Shown here piece after piece: positions 1-10,775 of a stretch of 64,000 bases of DNA. Position 1 is the stretch's first letter; every line of letters begins with the position of its first letter. The notes under the pieces were generated by a model, which saw nothing but the letters and a program-made list of their open reading frames with translations, searched no databases and had not been told where the DNA came from. The stretch is from Tanypteryx hageni (lineage: Eukaryota; Arthropoda; Insecta; Odonata; Petaluridae). A program made the position numbers and the translations under genes. The stretch covers positions 171,013,837 through 171,077,836 of the forward strand of contig CM054113.1 in assembly GCA_028673005.1 (NCBI GenBank). The letters are read 5' to 3'.

Positions 1-731
1 ATTTACAATGCAGATGAGACTGGCCTGTTTTACAATCTGCAACTGAATAGAACTCTTAACATGAAAGGAGAATCATGCCATAGAGGTATAAATTCTAAAG
101 AAAGGATAACTGTTCTTCTTGTATGCAATGCTGATGGGAGTGATAAACTACCACCTTTGGTTATTGGTAAATTTAAAAATCCTTGATGTTTTAAGACTGT
201 TAAGAAGCTACCCACCAAGTATGTGGCTAATAAAAAAGCTTTGATGACTATTCAAATCTTTGAAGACTTTTTAATAGCAGTGGATGCACAAATGAGAGCT
301 AAAACCCATAAAATTATACTTTTTGTTGAGCGATGTGCCACTCATCCACAAGATACATCATTTGGGAAACATCAAAGTTGTTTTTTCCCACCTAATTGCA
401 CCAGTCATCTCCAAGCACTAGACCTGGGAATAATTCTTTCAAATGCAACTACAGAAAGAAACTCGTCCAGAAGGCTGTGGCACTGAGAAGGAGAGGAGAG
501 CTTCAAAATGCTATAAAACTGAAGTTGAATCTGTTCGATAGGCTACATTTTACAGCAGAAGCCTGGCACTTAATATCATCATCCACATTGCAGAGTTGCT
601 TCACGAAATGTGGGTTTACAATCAATGTGGACCATGAAGATGTTATCATAGACAAAGACATGATCCTTAATGACAACCAAAATGATGACTGGCATTGCGT
701 GAAAACAGCTGGGGTACAATTTGAGGATTAG
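1..731 (+). pseudogene. Tigger/pogo DDE transposase relic (5' part outside window)
   Basis: Cut-and-paste transposase of the Tc1/mariner-pogo group, DDE_1 fold. Reading starts in frame 1 at base 1 with the first catalytic block (NADETGLFY), followed by KGESCHRG, KERITVLLVCNADGS and VIGKFKNP, all typical Tigger blocks. A TGA at 184-186 interrupts the frame; it continues as CFKTVKKLPTKY. The second catalytic block reads LFVERCATHP where LFLDNCPAHP is usual, so the aspartate has become glutamate. The third block (LQALDLGII) keeps its D. A one-base frameshift near 430 moves the reading to the frame that ends at 731 (SFKCNYRKKL onward). The N-terminal DNA-binding half is missing at the window edge. 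Clearly dead; orientation is opposite to ZIP13. Confidence 0.9.
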
Positions 732-735
732 GTGG

Positions 736-1253
736 TGTGTGACAGTGCTCTTGAAATGTGTGAGATGAAGACTGTGGACATGGTGTTAGATGAACGGTTG
801 GTAGTCTGAAGAGGAAGAAGAAGAGATGGAAGTTGTGGAAGATTCTATGCCTACTACAATTTCTATCTCTTGCAACAGTTTCTACTGATAACCCTTCCAT
901 AATTCTGTGTTTAAAATGGTTACTGAAAACTGCGAGCACAGGAGAAATTGGCAATTTAAGCTGCTTCTGAAATTATCATTATTATACTCATTAATTTCAA
1001 TGGGAACAAATGGAAGGAACCATTCCCAGTTTCTGTACACATATTGTACCACCTTTTGCCATAATCTGTTGCATGCATGCACACAGAAACGAATGGCACT
1101 TAAAGTACATTTAAAAATAAAATATAAACGATTTATCAGAATCAATATTATATTAAACTGATAATTATTGTTATAGCTCAGCAGATTAAATTGATGTTTA
1201 GATCATAATTTAAAAGAACTAGAATGAGCTTTCGTTTACAAAAACTATGCTCA
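736..1253. other. Tigger 3' flank, no gene
   Basis: Acidic-codon-rich remains of the Tigger C-terminus run to about 890. After that the sequence is AT-rich and I see no recognisable feature before the TTAA at 1254. Confidence 0.5.
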
Positions 1254-1257
1254 TTAA

Positions 1258-1860
1258 CCCTAGAACTACCAAGGGGGAGGGGGCCTCCAAGGCCCACAAC
1301 TTATTTTTTCGTATGTTTCTCTTTTATAAACAAAGGAAAAGTCTGGATATTTTATTACATTGTGCAGAGACTTATGTAAAATAATTGCCCAAAGTTTCTC
1401 ATCAATGTATGCATATTTAAATTTTCTGCAAATTATTTAGTCATTAGCTGCATGCCTGTAAACGTGGGTAGCCTAACTTATAGGGCACCATATGTGTGGA
1501 AAGCAGTGTGAAGTGCGCTATTTGTTTAAACTGTTGTGTCAGATGAATCAGATTAAATCATTTTTCTAATCAATTTGTTATTATTACTGTAAATACATTC
1601 TTACTGCAATATTAATCTGATTTTGAAAACATAATGAGGAAGAATGTAAAAGAATTGTTCTAATGTAAATATTTGTCTTTAGGTATATATAATTTCAAAT
1701 AAATTACTAAAATTGTATAGCTGTATTCCTATGATGTTTTTAAATGTATAACAATAGATTTGAAACATTACTATGACTTTTTATTGTATTTTGGATGGTG
1801 AGCCTCTGAGGCTCCCTCTTGGTAGTCCATGGTAGTGAAAATCGCTTGGTAGTTCTATGG
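1258..1860. mobile_element. piggyBac-like MITE (603 bp, TTAA target sites)
   Basis: The element is bounded by TTAA on both sides (1254-1257 and 1861-1864), the hallmark of piggyBac-type insertion. Its 16-bp terminal inverted repeats are CCCTAGAACTACCAAG on the left and, reverse-complemented, CCATAGAACTACCAAG on the right (15/16). A second inner pair of similar blocks follows: a GGCCTCCAAGGCC-like block on the left and GAGCCTCTGAGGCTC on the right, each next to a CTTGGTAGT copy. There is no open frame for a transposase, so it is non-autonomous. Confidence 0.82.
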
Positions 1861-1944
1861 TTAATAGATAAAACACCCAAGTTATATTATGTAACTATTG
1901 GACTTAAATCCAATAATATATTATAGTCTGAAGTAATTACTTAC

Positions 1945-2221
1945 CAACTTCATCTGGAACTGTAGCACCAACAGATGCAGCCAAGGCACCTAGAACACCA
2001 GCGCTGCCTGTAAGCAACTGTGCTCGTGCTGCATCCCATCTTGAGAAACCTGATCTCAGAAGAATTGCAAAGTCTCCAATTTCATGGGGGACTTCATGAA
2101 CAAGAATAGCTAATGTTGTGAAGACTCCAACACGCAAGGAAAGGGAAAATCCTCCTCCTACAGCTAATCCATGCGTGAAGTTGTCTATGGAATTGGCTAC
2201 AAGGTTGAGATATCCAGCTAC
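1945..2221 (-). CDS. ZIP13 (Zip99C): ZIP13-like zinc transporter, internal exon with metal-binding helices IV and V
   Basis: Exon of a LIV-1-type ZIP metal transporter, a membrane protein moving zinc (iron has been proposed for the fly homologue) in the secretory pathway. On the minus strand a TTTTATCAG acceptor precedes base 2221 and a GTAAGT donor follows base 1945; the 277 bases start in phase 0 and end in phase 1. The 92 codons begin VAGYLNLVANSIDNFTHG; DNFTHG (residues 13-18) is the helix IV metal site in the ZIP7/ZIP13 form, and HEVPHEIGD (42-50) is the LIV-1 signature of helix V. RSGFSRWDAA after FAILL favours ZIP13 over ZIP7. No stop or frameshift. The next exon (helices VI-VIII) must lie left of this window. 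Upstream coding exon: 11429-11706. Confidence 0.93.
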
Positions 2222-2680
2222 CTGATAAAAGGTAAAGAAAAAAATTAGGCATCATGAGATTGGCAACAAAAGTTTCAAAAATTTAACTTTATGATGATTT
2301 AATTAATTATTGTAGCTATTTAAAACATTATTACCTAAAAAAATGCCAATTTTTTTGAGAAAGAAGTGTTGCATCAAACATCATTTTAATACTACCACTA
2401 TTTCTGCTAGGTATTTAAGAAGATGGGAGATGAAAACAATACAAATGGAACCATTGAAATATGGAATTCAATTGAGATTTCTGGATTTATAGTCCTATAC
2501 AGGCATGTCTCACTTGGTGCATGAGAGACATTCCGAGACATTGTGCGCTATCAGAATTTGCTCTAAAAGAACAGTTTTTAACATACCACTTAACCCAGTT
2601 GATTTTTACTCTTCAGAAATTTTATTTTTATCTTGCAACTTATATAATGATAAGACATTTTTATATATTAATTTAAAGTA

Positions 2681-4905
2681 TTTACTCGTGTAATACCTGC
2701 ACATTTTTCCACACAAGTTCCCATAAAAAAATGGGGTGCGGACATTACACTATATTTCCCCTTCATCTTTTGAGGGTAGGCCATCCGCAAAATGCCTACT
2801 AACACTGTGTGCCTGGAGTGCGATGAGTATGCATTTTCCCCGCTTGGCGCAATATGCTGTGCATTTTATTTCCTCGATTTATAACCAAGGTATTTTTTTT
2901 ATTGCATAGAATAATCATCACATCACAGGTAGTCTGTCTGTAGACAGGTCTGTGATTATTCATGGTTAAACCTGGTTCTCCATATACTCCTATTTTCCGC
3001 TGTCCTCTTCATATCTTGATAACTCCCTTTCCCTTTCAAATTGTCTATCAGCTAAAACCTTTTCCTACCTCTTTCCCCTTTTCCATCTAGTTTTCCTTCT
3101 AACACATCTTTAATCATACTCTCTCTCTCCTCAGGTAATGTCCTACCCAGTTTGCCCTCCTCTTTCTAATAGTCTGTATAATCATTCGCTTCTCTCCTAC
3201 TCTTCGTAGCACTTCATCGTTTTTCATCCTATCTGTCCATTTTATCTTCAGCATTCTCCTCCAAGTCCACATTTCAAAGCTATACTCCATACATAGCAAT
3301 TTATGAACTTCTTGCGGATATCTTCCATTATATTCCTCGTAAGTAGGTGTTTCTTTCTTCTGAAAGCAGCTTTTGCTTTTCCTATTCTAGTTCTGATCTC
3401 ATCCGTACATTTTGCTTCTCTTGTTATGATGCTTCCAAGGTATTTAAAGTCTGAAACTTGTTCTAAAGGTCTCTAATACTTATGCTCAGATTCTCTTCTT
3501 TGCCCGATATTCGAATGATCTTGGATTTTTCTGTATTTATTTCCATACCGTATTTTCTACCTGTTATTACTAGTCTATTTATTATTTTCTGGAGTTCCTC
3601 TTCCTTTCTTGCTAGAAGTACTTGATCATCCGCGTATTTTACTCTTCATATAATCCTTCAATTTTGAAATCTCCTGTGCCTTCAAACATTTCTTGCATTA
3701 GACTTTCTACATATATAGTGATTAGGGTCGGCGATAGGCAGCAGCCATCTTACTCCTCTACCGATATTTACTCCCCAGTTGTCCACATTCTCCAACCTGA
3801 CCTTTACAACTAGATTCACATATAGATTCCTGATCAGTCTCCTGTCTTTCCAGTCTACACCTATATCCTTTAATATCTTCATCAACATTACCCAATCTAC
3901 GAAACATGCGCAGATATCGTGACTGTAGAATAATATAAGCATGATATTTATCAGGTATTTTTAAAAATTTCCCACCAGCTGTCAGTAGTAAACCTAAATC
4001 GCGTAAATTTCTACGTAAATATAAGAGTGTCATTCATTCTCATAGAAAAGGTGATGTAAGAGAAATAAACAACTGATTTGCATATATTTTTCATTAAAAA
4101 CAAACGAATTCTGTTAGATTGCCTTTTAATTCGTGACATGCTCAAATCACATTTTACCGTAAGTGAATTTTTTGGGTTCCTTTTACGTTACGCAATCCTA
4201 AAATAATATTGTACATAATTACTCTGTATAAAAGCAAAGAACACAATCTTGCGATGGAAATGTGTCACTAAATGGCTTGTTGGAATTGTTCGTTTTTGCT
4301 TTCTGAAAGCTGTAAGTGATACATTTTATCCACAGAAACATGAGAAACGCTTCTTTGTAACTGGTCGCAGTGCATCTAGTGACCGGTGTATTTTTGGTAT
4401 TGTGTGATCTCTGAGAGATTTGACATGAGGATTTATTTGGAACATGAACCGTTTACGTTTATTTATGTAAAATTCGCTCTTTTTCTAGGAGAATAATTGC
4501 TGAGTTAGCGTAATTTCGCAAAATTAGCAAAAATGACATTTTAAATTAAATAACTTGAGAATGTACAGCGGCTCAAAATTGAAAATTTCTGTAGGATCAA
4601 GGAGCTAGACTCCAAAATAGGTTTTTGAGTTGTCTCCGTGTAATATAATGACAATGAATGTGAATTTTTCATGTTTACGTACGTTAAAAAAGTATTAAAA
4701 ATCATTTTTGAGGTAATTTCTTAAATATTTGCTTGTTGCCATAATTATATCATCAAATTTGACTTCAGATAGATTATTCATACAATATTGCTGTAAAATA
4801 TGAAATTTTGTAGTGCGGACATGACACGAATTATTTTTTTCCATATTTTTAGCTCTAAAAACGGGGCTGCGGGCATTACCCGTGCGCGGATATTAAACGA
4901 GTTAA
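2681..4905. mobile_element. TA-flanked TIR element nested in the Tigger element
   Basis: Left end TTTACTCGTGTAATACCTGC and reverse-complemented right end TTAACTCGTTTAATATCCGC match over about 20 bp, with TA on both sides (2679-2680, 4906-4907). Just inside each end lies a further GTAATGYCCGCA-type block that can fold back on the terminus (2731-2750 and 4873-4895). The class is unknown to me; the ends resemble those of 50557-56520. A LINE fragment occupies its middle. The remainder (about 4040-4780) shows no gene. Confidence 0.6.
2925..4033 (-). pseudogene. Non-LTR retrotransposon (LINE copy 1), RT 3' part, decayed
   Basis: The minus strand reads through reverse transcriptase blocks in several frames: DWVMLMKILKDIGVDWKDRR and NLYVNLVVKVRLENVDNWG, then NIGRGVR (a broken GVRQG motif), a degraded YADD region near 3620, and a C-terminal stretch with RRMLKIKWTDRMKNDEVLRR and RANWVGHYLRRE. 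Many stops and frameshifts. The 3' end at about 2925-2960 includes the hairpin-like AGTCTGTCTGTAGACAGG, also present in copy 2 at 29418. The clade (RTE-, L2- or CR1-like) cannot be settled from this fragment. The endonuclease is absent. Confidence 0.75.
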
Positions 4906-5688
4906 TACGGTGTATGACAATTATTTTTAAATAATTATTTATCATGAAATTATTGGCGTACAACAGCTTCAAAAAACTAATTCTTTATGACGGAAAATCA
5001 CAATTTTCAAATAACATTTGCGATGAAAAAACGTATTATAAAATACATGAGATACAAATATCATAAGTATTTCTGGTATTTACTTGGTAAAACATCAATA
5101 TAGTGTTCCTAAAATTCTTCATGATTACGAAGATCTTTGATGATGATTGGCCAGTATAAAAGTAAACAAAAACGGAATACGAGTGATATAACGATTCAGC
5201 GGCGCCGCCGCAGCTTCAGAAACATAACTATAGCATAGGTACCAACATCAAAAAGCATCAGAATAACAAATGACTAACGATAGCTAAAGTTAAAGTTGTC
5301 GTGAACCTAATCTAACCCAATTTTAAGCAAAAAACATCCAAAGCGAACCCAACCCTGCACATCTCAAGAGTAATGTTAATAACTAAAACTTCCGATGTTA
5401 GCGTCACTGCAAAAGACTGGAATTGCGGCAAACCAATGTAAAAACATAATAAAAGTGAACGAGTGAAATAGAAATAAAGTTAATAAACATATAAATAACA
5501 ACAACTTGTCTTTAATTAGAGTGGAATGACTATCTCTGAACAGAGAGCGAAGTACAAATGAAGGTGAGAAAAATGCTGGGACCGTAGCATTTAGGAGCAT
5601 TATTTTAAAAATTTTCAAAAATTAAAATTTTAGTCCCGAGATGCCAACCGCGCTATATCGAAAATGCGCTAAACGAGGCATGCCTGTA

Positions 5689-6541
5689 TTTATAGACTCT
5701 TAGGGAGGTTAAAAGAGACATATAATTATATAAAACATAAATGGTAAACTAGAAAAGCCTATGAAAGAAAAGTGTTTAGATATAAATCAATGCAATACAC
5801 TACCTTGTTGAACTTAGCGTACTTGCGGTTCGCGAATTTGCACTTTGCGATAAAAGTTTTTATGACCATTAATAGTTTCGCGCCGATTATTTGCATTTCG
5901 CGTCATGCGTTTGCGATGCCAACAAACGTGAACTCCATCTACTTTTTTGTTTCATAGTTCAGTTTAAACTTTGACACCCTAGAAATACATTATTATTGTA
6001 TTATATTTAAAATGTTCATTATTAGCAATTTTAGAAGTAAACAAACGTGATAATTCTCGAGCTAATTATTTTTTAACTCAGTATGAAGTTCACTTTCGAT
6101 GACGAAACTTAAGTCTAAAATTTAAAGAAATGCCATCATTTTGGAATGTAAGGTTTTCATTTGCTATTATCTTTGTATTTTGAACCTAATTTAAGGAATG
6201 TTATTTTGTTTTGTTGTTTTCATTATTTATCACGAACTTTGAATATAAATTAAGAATTGCTACCATCTTGTAACGTAAGATTTTTTGCCGCGTATTTAGA
6301 ACACGATTAACGAAAGAAATGTTACCGCTCTAATGCTTAGTTTTTATTTTTGTGACGTATTTTGAACAATAACAAGAAGTGTCATCACATTCCTACGCTA
6401 GATTTTCATTCTGCTACGCATTTCTAACGTAATTAATAAAAGAAATCGGTACTTTTTTGTTAACTTCCCACAGTAAAAAAATTCAATTTTTAAATATATT
6501 TCTCAAATAATTGAAACAATAATATGGTCAATATTGAAAAA
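5689..6541. other. AT-rich intron sequence
   Basis: No gene or terminal repeat seen. 5815-5900 holds a GCGATAAA/TTTGCGAT-rich patch resembling sequences at 11165-11200 and 24465-24520, probably fragments of one dispersed repeat. Confidence 0.4.
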
Positions 6542-7340
6542 TCAACTTGTTGGTGGCATGAAGGCTGCTATATCCTCCAGGATGGATTCAAAGGTATTCC
6601 GTTCATTGAGTCGGCTATGCCATGTGAACTCCCCCATGCATGAGTCCAGCATGTTGCGATGAGTCCTGCAATGCTTCTTGTTCCTCTCCTTTGCTGTCTT
6701 CCATGTTCGCTCAATTTCTTGAGTGTGCGCACCCGTCTCTGGATCGACAAAGTTACATGTATGATTCACCCTGAAATGAGAGAAACTGGCTACATCTATT
6801 CCATTGTAGGAACGCCATTGATCCGAAATGATCGTGCTTCCTGGCCTGATGTACTTCACGATTAAGGGAATCAGAGTCTCCGCCTTCCGATCCTTGACAC
6901 TTACTATGAACACCTCATTCATTTCCTGGCAGTACCCTCCGAACATCCATTGCTGCTTTAGCACCCATCCAGCATGGTTCTTTCGCCACACAAATATCGA
7001 TTCATCTACTTCAACTGTCGTGTTGGGCACTCCAATTGCTAGTGAGTTTTGTTGGAGCTTCCAGCAGCATACCTCACGCATGTAATTATTCCAGTCGACT
7101 ACTGTTTTTATTCATGCCTAACTCACGCTTGCAGAATTCTACGGATGACAATTGGTAAGCCCAGCTGTAGAGGAAGAGGAGCGCATCTTTAATTGGAAGC
7201 CTCGACCTCTCGAACCAATTTTTTGTGCAAAGTCCCTTATCCTGGCGACATGTTCGCTTCTTGCACCTCCAACGAATTTGTGATCCAAAGGTCAGAGTCA
7301 TGCCTTTATCACAGGTTCAGATGGTTTGGATGATGCAACA
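6542..7340 (-). pseudogene. Merlin transposase (IS1016/IS1595-type DDE), frameshifted
   Basis: Transposase of the Merlin superfamily. The C-terminal 179-codon frame (7081-6542) carries VEVDESIF (D26), ISDQWRSY (D87) and HTQEIERTW (E124), a DD36E spacing typical of Merlin, plus a conserved tail (CMGEFTWHSRLN). The N-terminal part (7301-7086) has the zinc-like WRCKKRTCRQ block and CKRELGMNKN. Shifting frame by one base at the A-run near 7110 restores the expected join before VDWNNYMREV, so one frameshift separates the halves. A TGA at 7317-7319 interrupts the extreme N-terminus. All three catalytic residues remain, so decay is modest. Terminal repeats were not found. Confidence 0.9.
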
Positions 7341-7540
7341 TTTTTGAAAAAAAAAGTTGCCATGCTTTGTTTGGATATTGCTACACCAACATTCAGAAGT
7401 TCATCTTGCAGTATATGATGGTATATGAATCGACAATAGTTATTGAGTCTATTTACTTATTCACTGTTACAATGGGTATTTATTTGTTTATCGTTTCCTT
7501 AGTGATTTTCTTTTTAAAAATCGTTACATTTTGATTAGAA

Positions 7541-7668
7541 GGAAAAACCCCACCCTAACCCAACTAACCCATTAAATTAGAAACTCAATTTTAGTAATTA
7601 TTAATCGATTAATTAATTAATTTAATAGGTTGGGTTGGTTTGGTTAGGATGTTTTGTCTTCCCTCATT
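7541..7668. repeat. Small inverted repeat (CTAACCCAAC / GTTGGGTTAG type)
   Basis: A stretch near 7550-7595 containing CCTAACCCAACTAACC is mirrored near 7622-7668 by GGTTGGGTTGGTTTGGTTAGG, separated by AT-rich sequence with a run of TTAATTAA. It could form an imperfect hairpin of about 45-bp arms and may be a foldback MITE; no target duplication was established. Confidence 0.45.
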
Positions 7669-8263
7669 CTGTGAAGAAAGTACCAAGAAATGTTATCAAT
7701 TATCAATGAACAACAAATTTTAACATTTTTTGCTTCCTGAATGAAATTTGGTGTTATTTATAGTATTTGAGCCCCCGATTCTGACTCTGTCAATAAAACC
7801 TCTGTATCATGCAAGGTTTTTGAGAAATTAGGAAACACAATATTTAGAAATTCTAACCCTTTTTATGCAGTATTACACAACTGGTACAGAAAATGTAGTA
7901 TTAAATGCTACTTTACTTTTATTTAGGGTAATGCTTAAGAAGGGAAAAATAAACTCATAAAAATTTGTAAAAACTTTTATTCAGTATAACACAATGATGT
8001 ATAAATTGAAAGTATACATTTATATTTTAAAATGTAAATAAGTCTAAAAAATCCTGTAGCATATGAGGTATCAGTTCAAAATCAGTTTACACAGTTATTA
8101 TTGCTTAGGAAATCAGACACTTGCTTTTTACTGTAATGTTACATACTTGAAATAGAAAATATAAGAATAAATATTTATCAAGGTAATAGTAAAATTATGA
8201 ACATTTTGTAATATTAATGGAAACTATACACTTACAGTTAATGTCTTCAAAATCTTTTCCCTC

Positions 8264-9935
8264 TTAATTTTCTCTTGATTTTCTCTTGTACATTAGTGGA
8301 GCTTCTTTTTTAAGCTGCCAGCAGTAGTCAGCCAACATTGTCGGATTCCATTTCCCTTGGTAGCATTTCTCCATGGTAGAAATATCCTGGTGAAACCTTT
8401 CACCATGCTCATCGCTGACGTCTCCAAGGTTTGTTGGAAAAAAGTCTTAAGTGAGAATGTAGGAAGTGCATTTTCAATGACATATTGCATCCCATCTTTC
8501 TGTAGGTTTCTAGCATTTGCTCAACCAACTGTTTGTGACTGGGCGCTTTGTGGTTGCCCAGAAAGTTGTGAACAACCAATTTGAATGCTTCCCATGCTGT
8601 CTTCTCAGTTCCCTTGAGAGCTTCATCAAATTTTTTGTCAACCATAAGCTCCTTTATCTGAGGACCGACGAAGATCCCTTCTTTTATCTTACCTTCGCTT
8701 ATCCGAGGAAACTTGTGCTTCAGATACTGAAATGCTTTCCCATTCTGGTTCATAGCCTTAATGTAATTTTTCATCAGTCCAATCTTGATGTGCTGTGGAG
8801 GTAGAAATATTTTCCTTAGACCTACAAGTGGGACATATGCAATGTTCTTTTCTCTAGGAAGAAACTGCTCACGATGAGGTCATTGTGTCAGAGTATAGTG
8901 ATTACTTCTTGCACGACTGTCCCATTCAATCAAGAAGCAGCAAAATTTCGTATAACCAAGTTGCATGCCAAGGAGTAGAGTGATTACTTTTAAATCTCCA
9001 CATATATTCCAACGATATTTATAATATTTAATGCAATCAAGCAGAAGTTTCATATTGTCATATGATTCTTTCATGTGTACAGCATAACCAACTGGGATTG
9101 ATGGTAACTCGTTTCCATTTTTAAGAAGAACAGCTTTCAGACTTAACTTTGAGGAATCAATGAACAATCGTCAATCTTCAGGGTTATGTTCATGTCCTAG
9201 TGCCCTCATCAGTTGGTCAACATCATTGCAGTAGGATATCTCACCATTCATGGAAAAGAAATGTGCAAGTTCTTTTTCACGGATACGAAAAATGGAGCAC
9301 TTTGTGTTTTTTCCTAGATGATTCCACCCTTGCAATCTTGAACCAAGGAGCTCTGCTTGACTCTTGGACAAATTTAAATATCGTACAAGATCATTTAATT
9401 CAGCTTGGGTGATTAAATGCGGTTTTCCTGAATCTGACTGCACATATTCTGTATCGCTCTCCATTTCACCCACAACCATTTTGCTGTCATCCGACTCCAT
9501 CTCTGCAGTATCCTCAAGGCTCCATGACTCTGGTCTCACAGGCACTGGCAACTCCTCGCTGTGTGGTACCAGTCTCAAAGCTGATGGCAGATTTGGGTAT
9601 TGGATACCGCATTTGTTTTTTGATTTGTGTCCAGAAACATCAGTTAGGCAAAAGTAGCAGTCAGAGACATGGTCTTTCAGTTCCCTCCAAACCATGGGCA
9701 CAGCAAATGGCATAGTATGTCATTTCCTATTAAGCCAGGCCCTTAGATCCACAGCACATGTTGAGCAACATATTTGGGGAGCCCAACTTTTGTCCTGATC
9801 GCCAATTTTGCATCCAAAATACAGTTCATAAGCCTTCTTTATGAAAGGTGTTATTGTTCTCTTCTGCGATTTTAGTGTGAACTGACCACAGATGTAGCAA
9901 AACACGTATTTACTATTAACACACTGGCATGGCAT
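8264..9935 (-). pseudogene. Orphan multi-copy insect protein, probably transposon-encoded, three in-frame TGAs and one frameshift
   Basis: A 1.67-kb reading starts MPCQCVNSKY and stays in one frame across TGA codons near 9720, 9171 and 8880; the last two fall where I expect tryptophan (ED[W]RLFIDSSK, TQ[W]PHREQFL). A frameshift near 8440 leads to LGDVSDEHGERFHQDIS, QGKWNPTMLADYCW and a TAA at 8264-8266. Domains: an N-terminal Cys-rich module (CYICG ... ICCSTC ... DCYFC), an acidic linker, then a conserved region (FIDSSKLSLKAVLL, ICGDLKVITLLLGMQ, KFCCFLIEWDSRAR, GIFVGPQIKEL, NMSLKMHFLHSHL). I recall near-identical uncharacterised proteins in many insects, often in multiple copies, but no named function. 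D (FIDSS), D (CGDLK) and E/D (DEHGERFHQD) are possible RNase H-like catalytic residues; that is inference. Confidence 0.8.
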
Positions 9936-10126
9936 ATTGAAACTAAGTACTCACAGTGAAAAATAGAATGCAATAAATGCAACAATCACATAAGTGAATA
10001 GTAATACATAGTAATTTCCACAGAAAGAATCTTTATATATTATGAGGAGAAGGAGGGAAGGAAGTAGGAGTCACTAGATGGGAAGTGCTCATAGGCTAAG
10101 GGTGAGGGAGTGATGCACTGAGTGTG

Positions 10127-10775
10127 GGGAGGGGAGGTGAAAGGTGGGAACAAACAACCTACTCACAAGGGTGGAAAGGGTGGGTGAGTAGGAAAAATAC
10201 AGCTTAGTCACTTGGATAGAGGGGGAGGGGGAGTGGGGGAGGAGGGAAGGTTAATAGTGGGAGCAAACAACTTAGTGGGTAGGGGGAGACAGACAGACAA
10301 ACGACTTTATTAGGGCGAAATTGAGACTATGTAGTCCCTTCTTACATTTAACCCTTTCGTCATATAAGTAATTACAATATTTACAAAATAAGAGGAATTA
10401 ATTACATAAAGATTTTAACAAAATACAAATTAATTACAAGTTAATAGATTTGTTAGTAGATAGGGGGAGGAGATAAGGTGCAAAGTGGGAACCACGGCTG
10501 CTGATGCGGCTGCAGATGTGCATGCCATGGTTTCCCCTTTGCAACTTATCTCCTCCCCTCTCCCACCCCCTCTATCCAAGTGACTAAGCTGTACTTTTCC
10601 CACCCACCCACCCTTCCCACCCTTGTAAGTTGTTTGTCCCCACTATTCACCTTCCCTCTACCCCACTCCCCCGCCCCCTCTATCCAGGTAACTAAGCTGT
10701 ACTTTTCCCACTCGCCCACCCTTTCCGCCCTCGTGAGTAGGTTGTTTGTTCCCACTTTTCACCTCCCCTACCCCC
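10127..10775. repeat. Purine/pyrimidine palindrome with internal ~115-bp units
   Basis: The left side is G/A-rich (for example GTGGGAACAAACAACC, CAGCTTAGTCACTTGGATAG) and the right side is its C/T-rich reverse complement (CTATCCAAGTGACTAAGCTG, GGTTGTTTGTTCCCAC). The symmetry centre is about 10511, between GGAGATAAGGTGCAAAG (near 10470) and CTTTGCAACTTATCTCC (near 10537). Each side holds about two copies of a roughly 115-bp unit (right side 10557-10660 and 10672-10775); the left side has an extra AT-rich stretch at about 10300-10440. Open frames here are artefacts of the repeat. Confidence 0.8.

Larger units (their letters stand above)
2500..5686. mobile_element. Tigger/pogo-type TIR element carrying nested insertions
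   Basis: Left end CAGGCATGTCTCACTTGG and reverse-complemented right end CAGGCATGCCTCGTTTAG form a TIR very like vertebrate Tigger1 ends (CAGGCATACCTCG). Both sides carry the expected TA duplication (2498-2499, 5687-5688). No transposase remains; much of the 3.2 kb is a second element (2681-4905). It sits in the intron between two ZIP13 exons. The arm 4906-5686 is AT-rich and has no gene. Confidence 0.75.
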
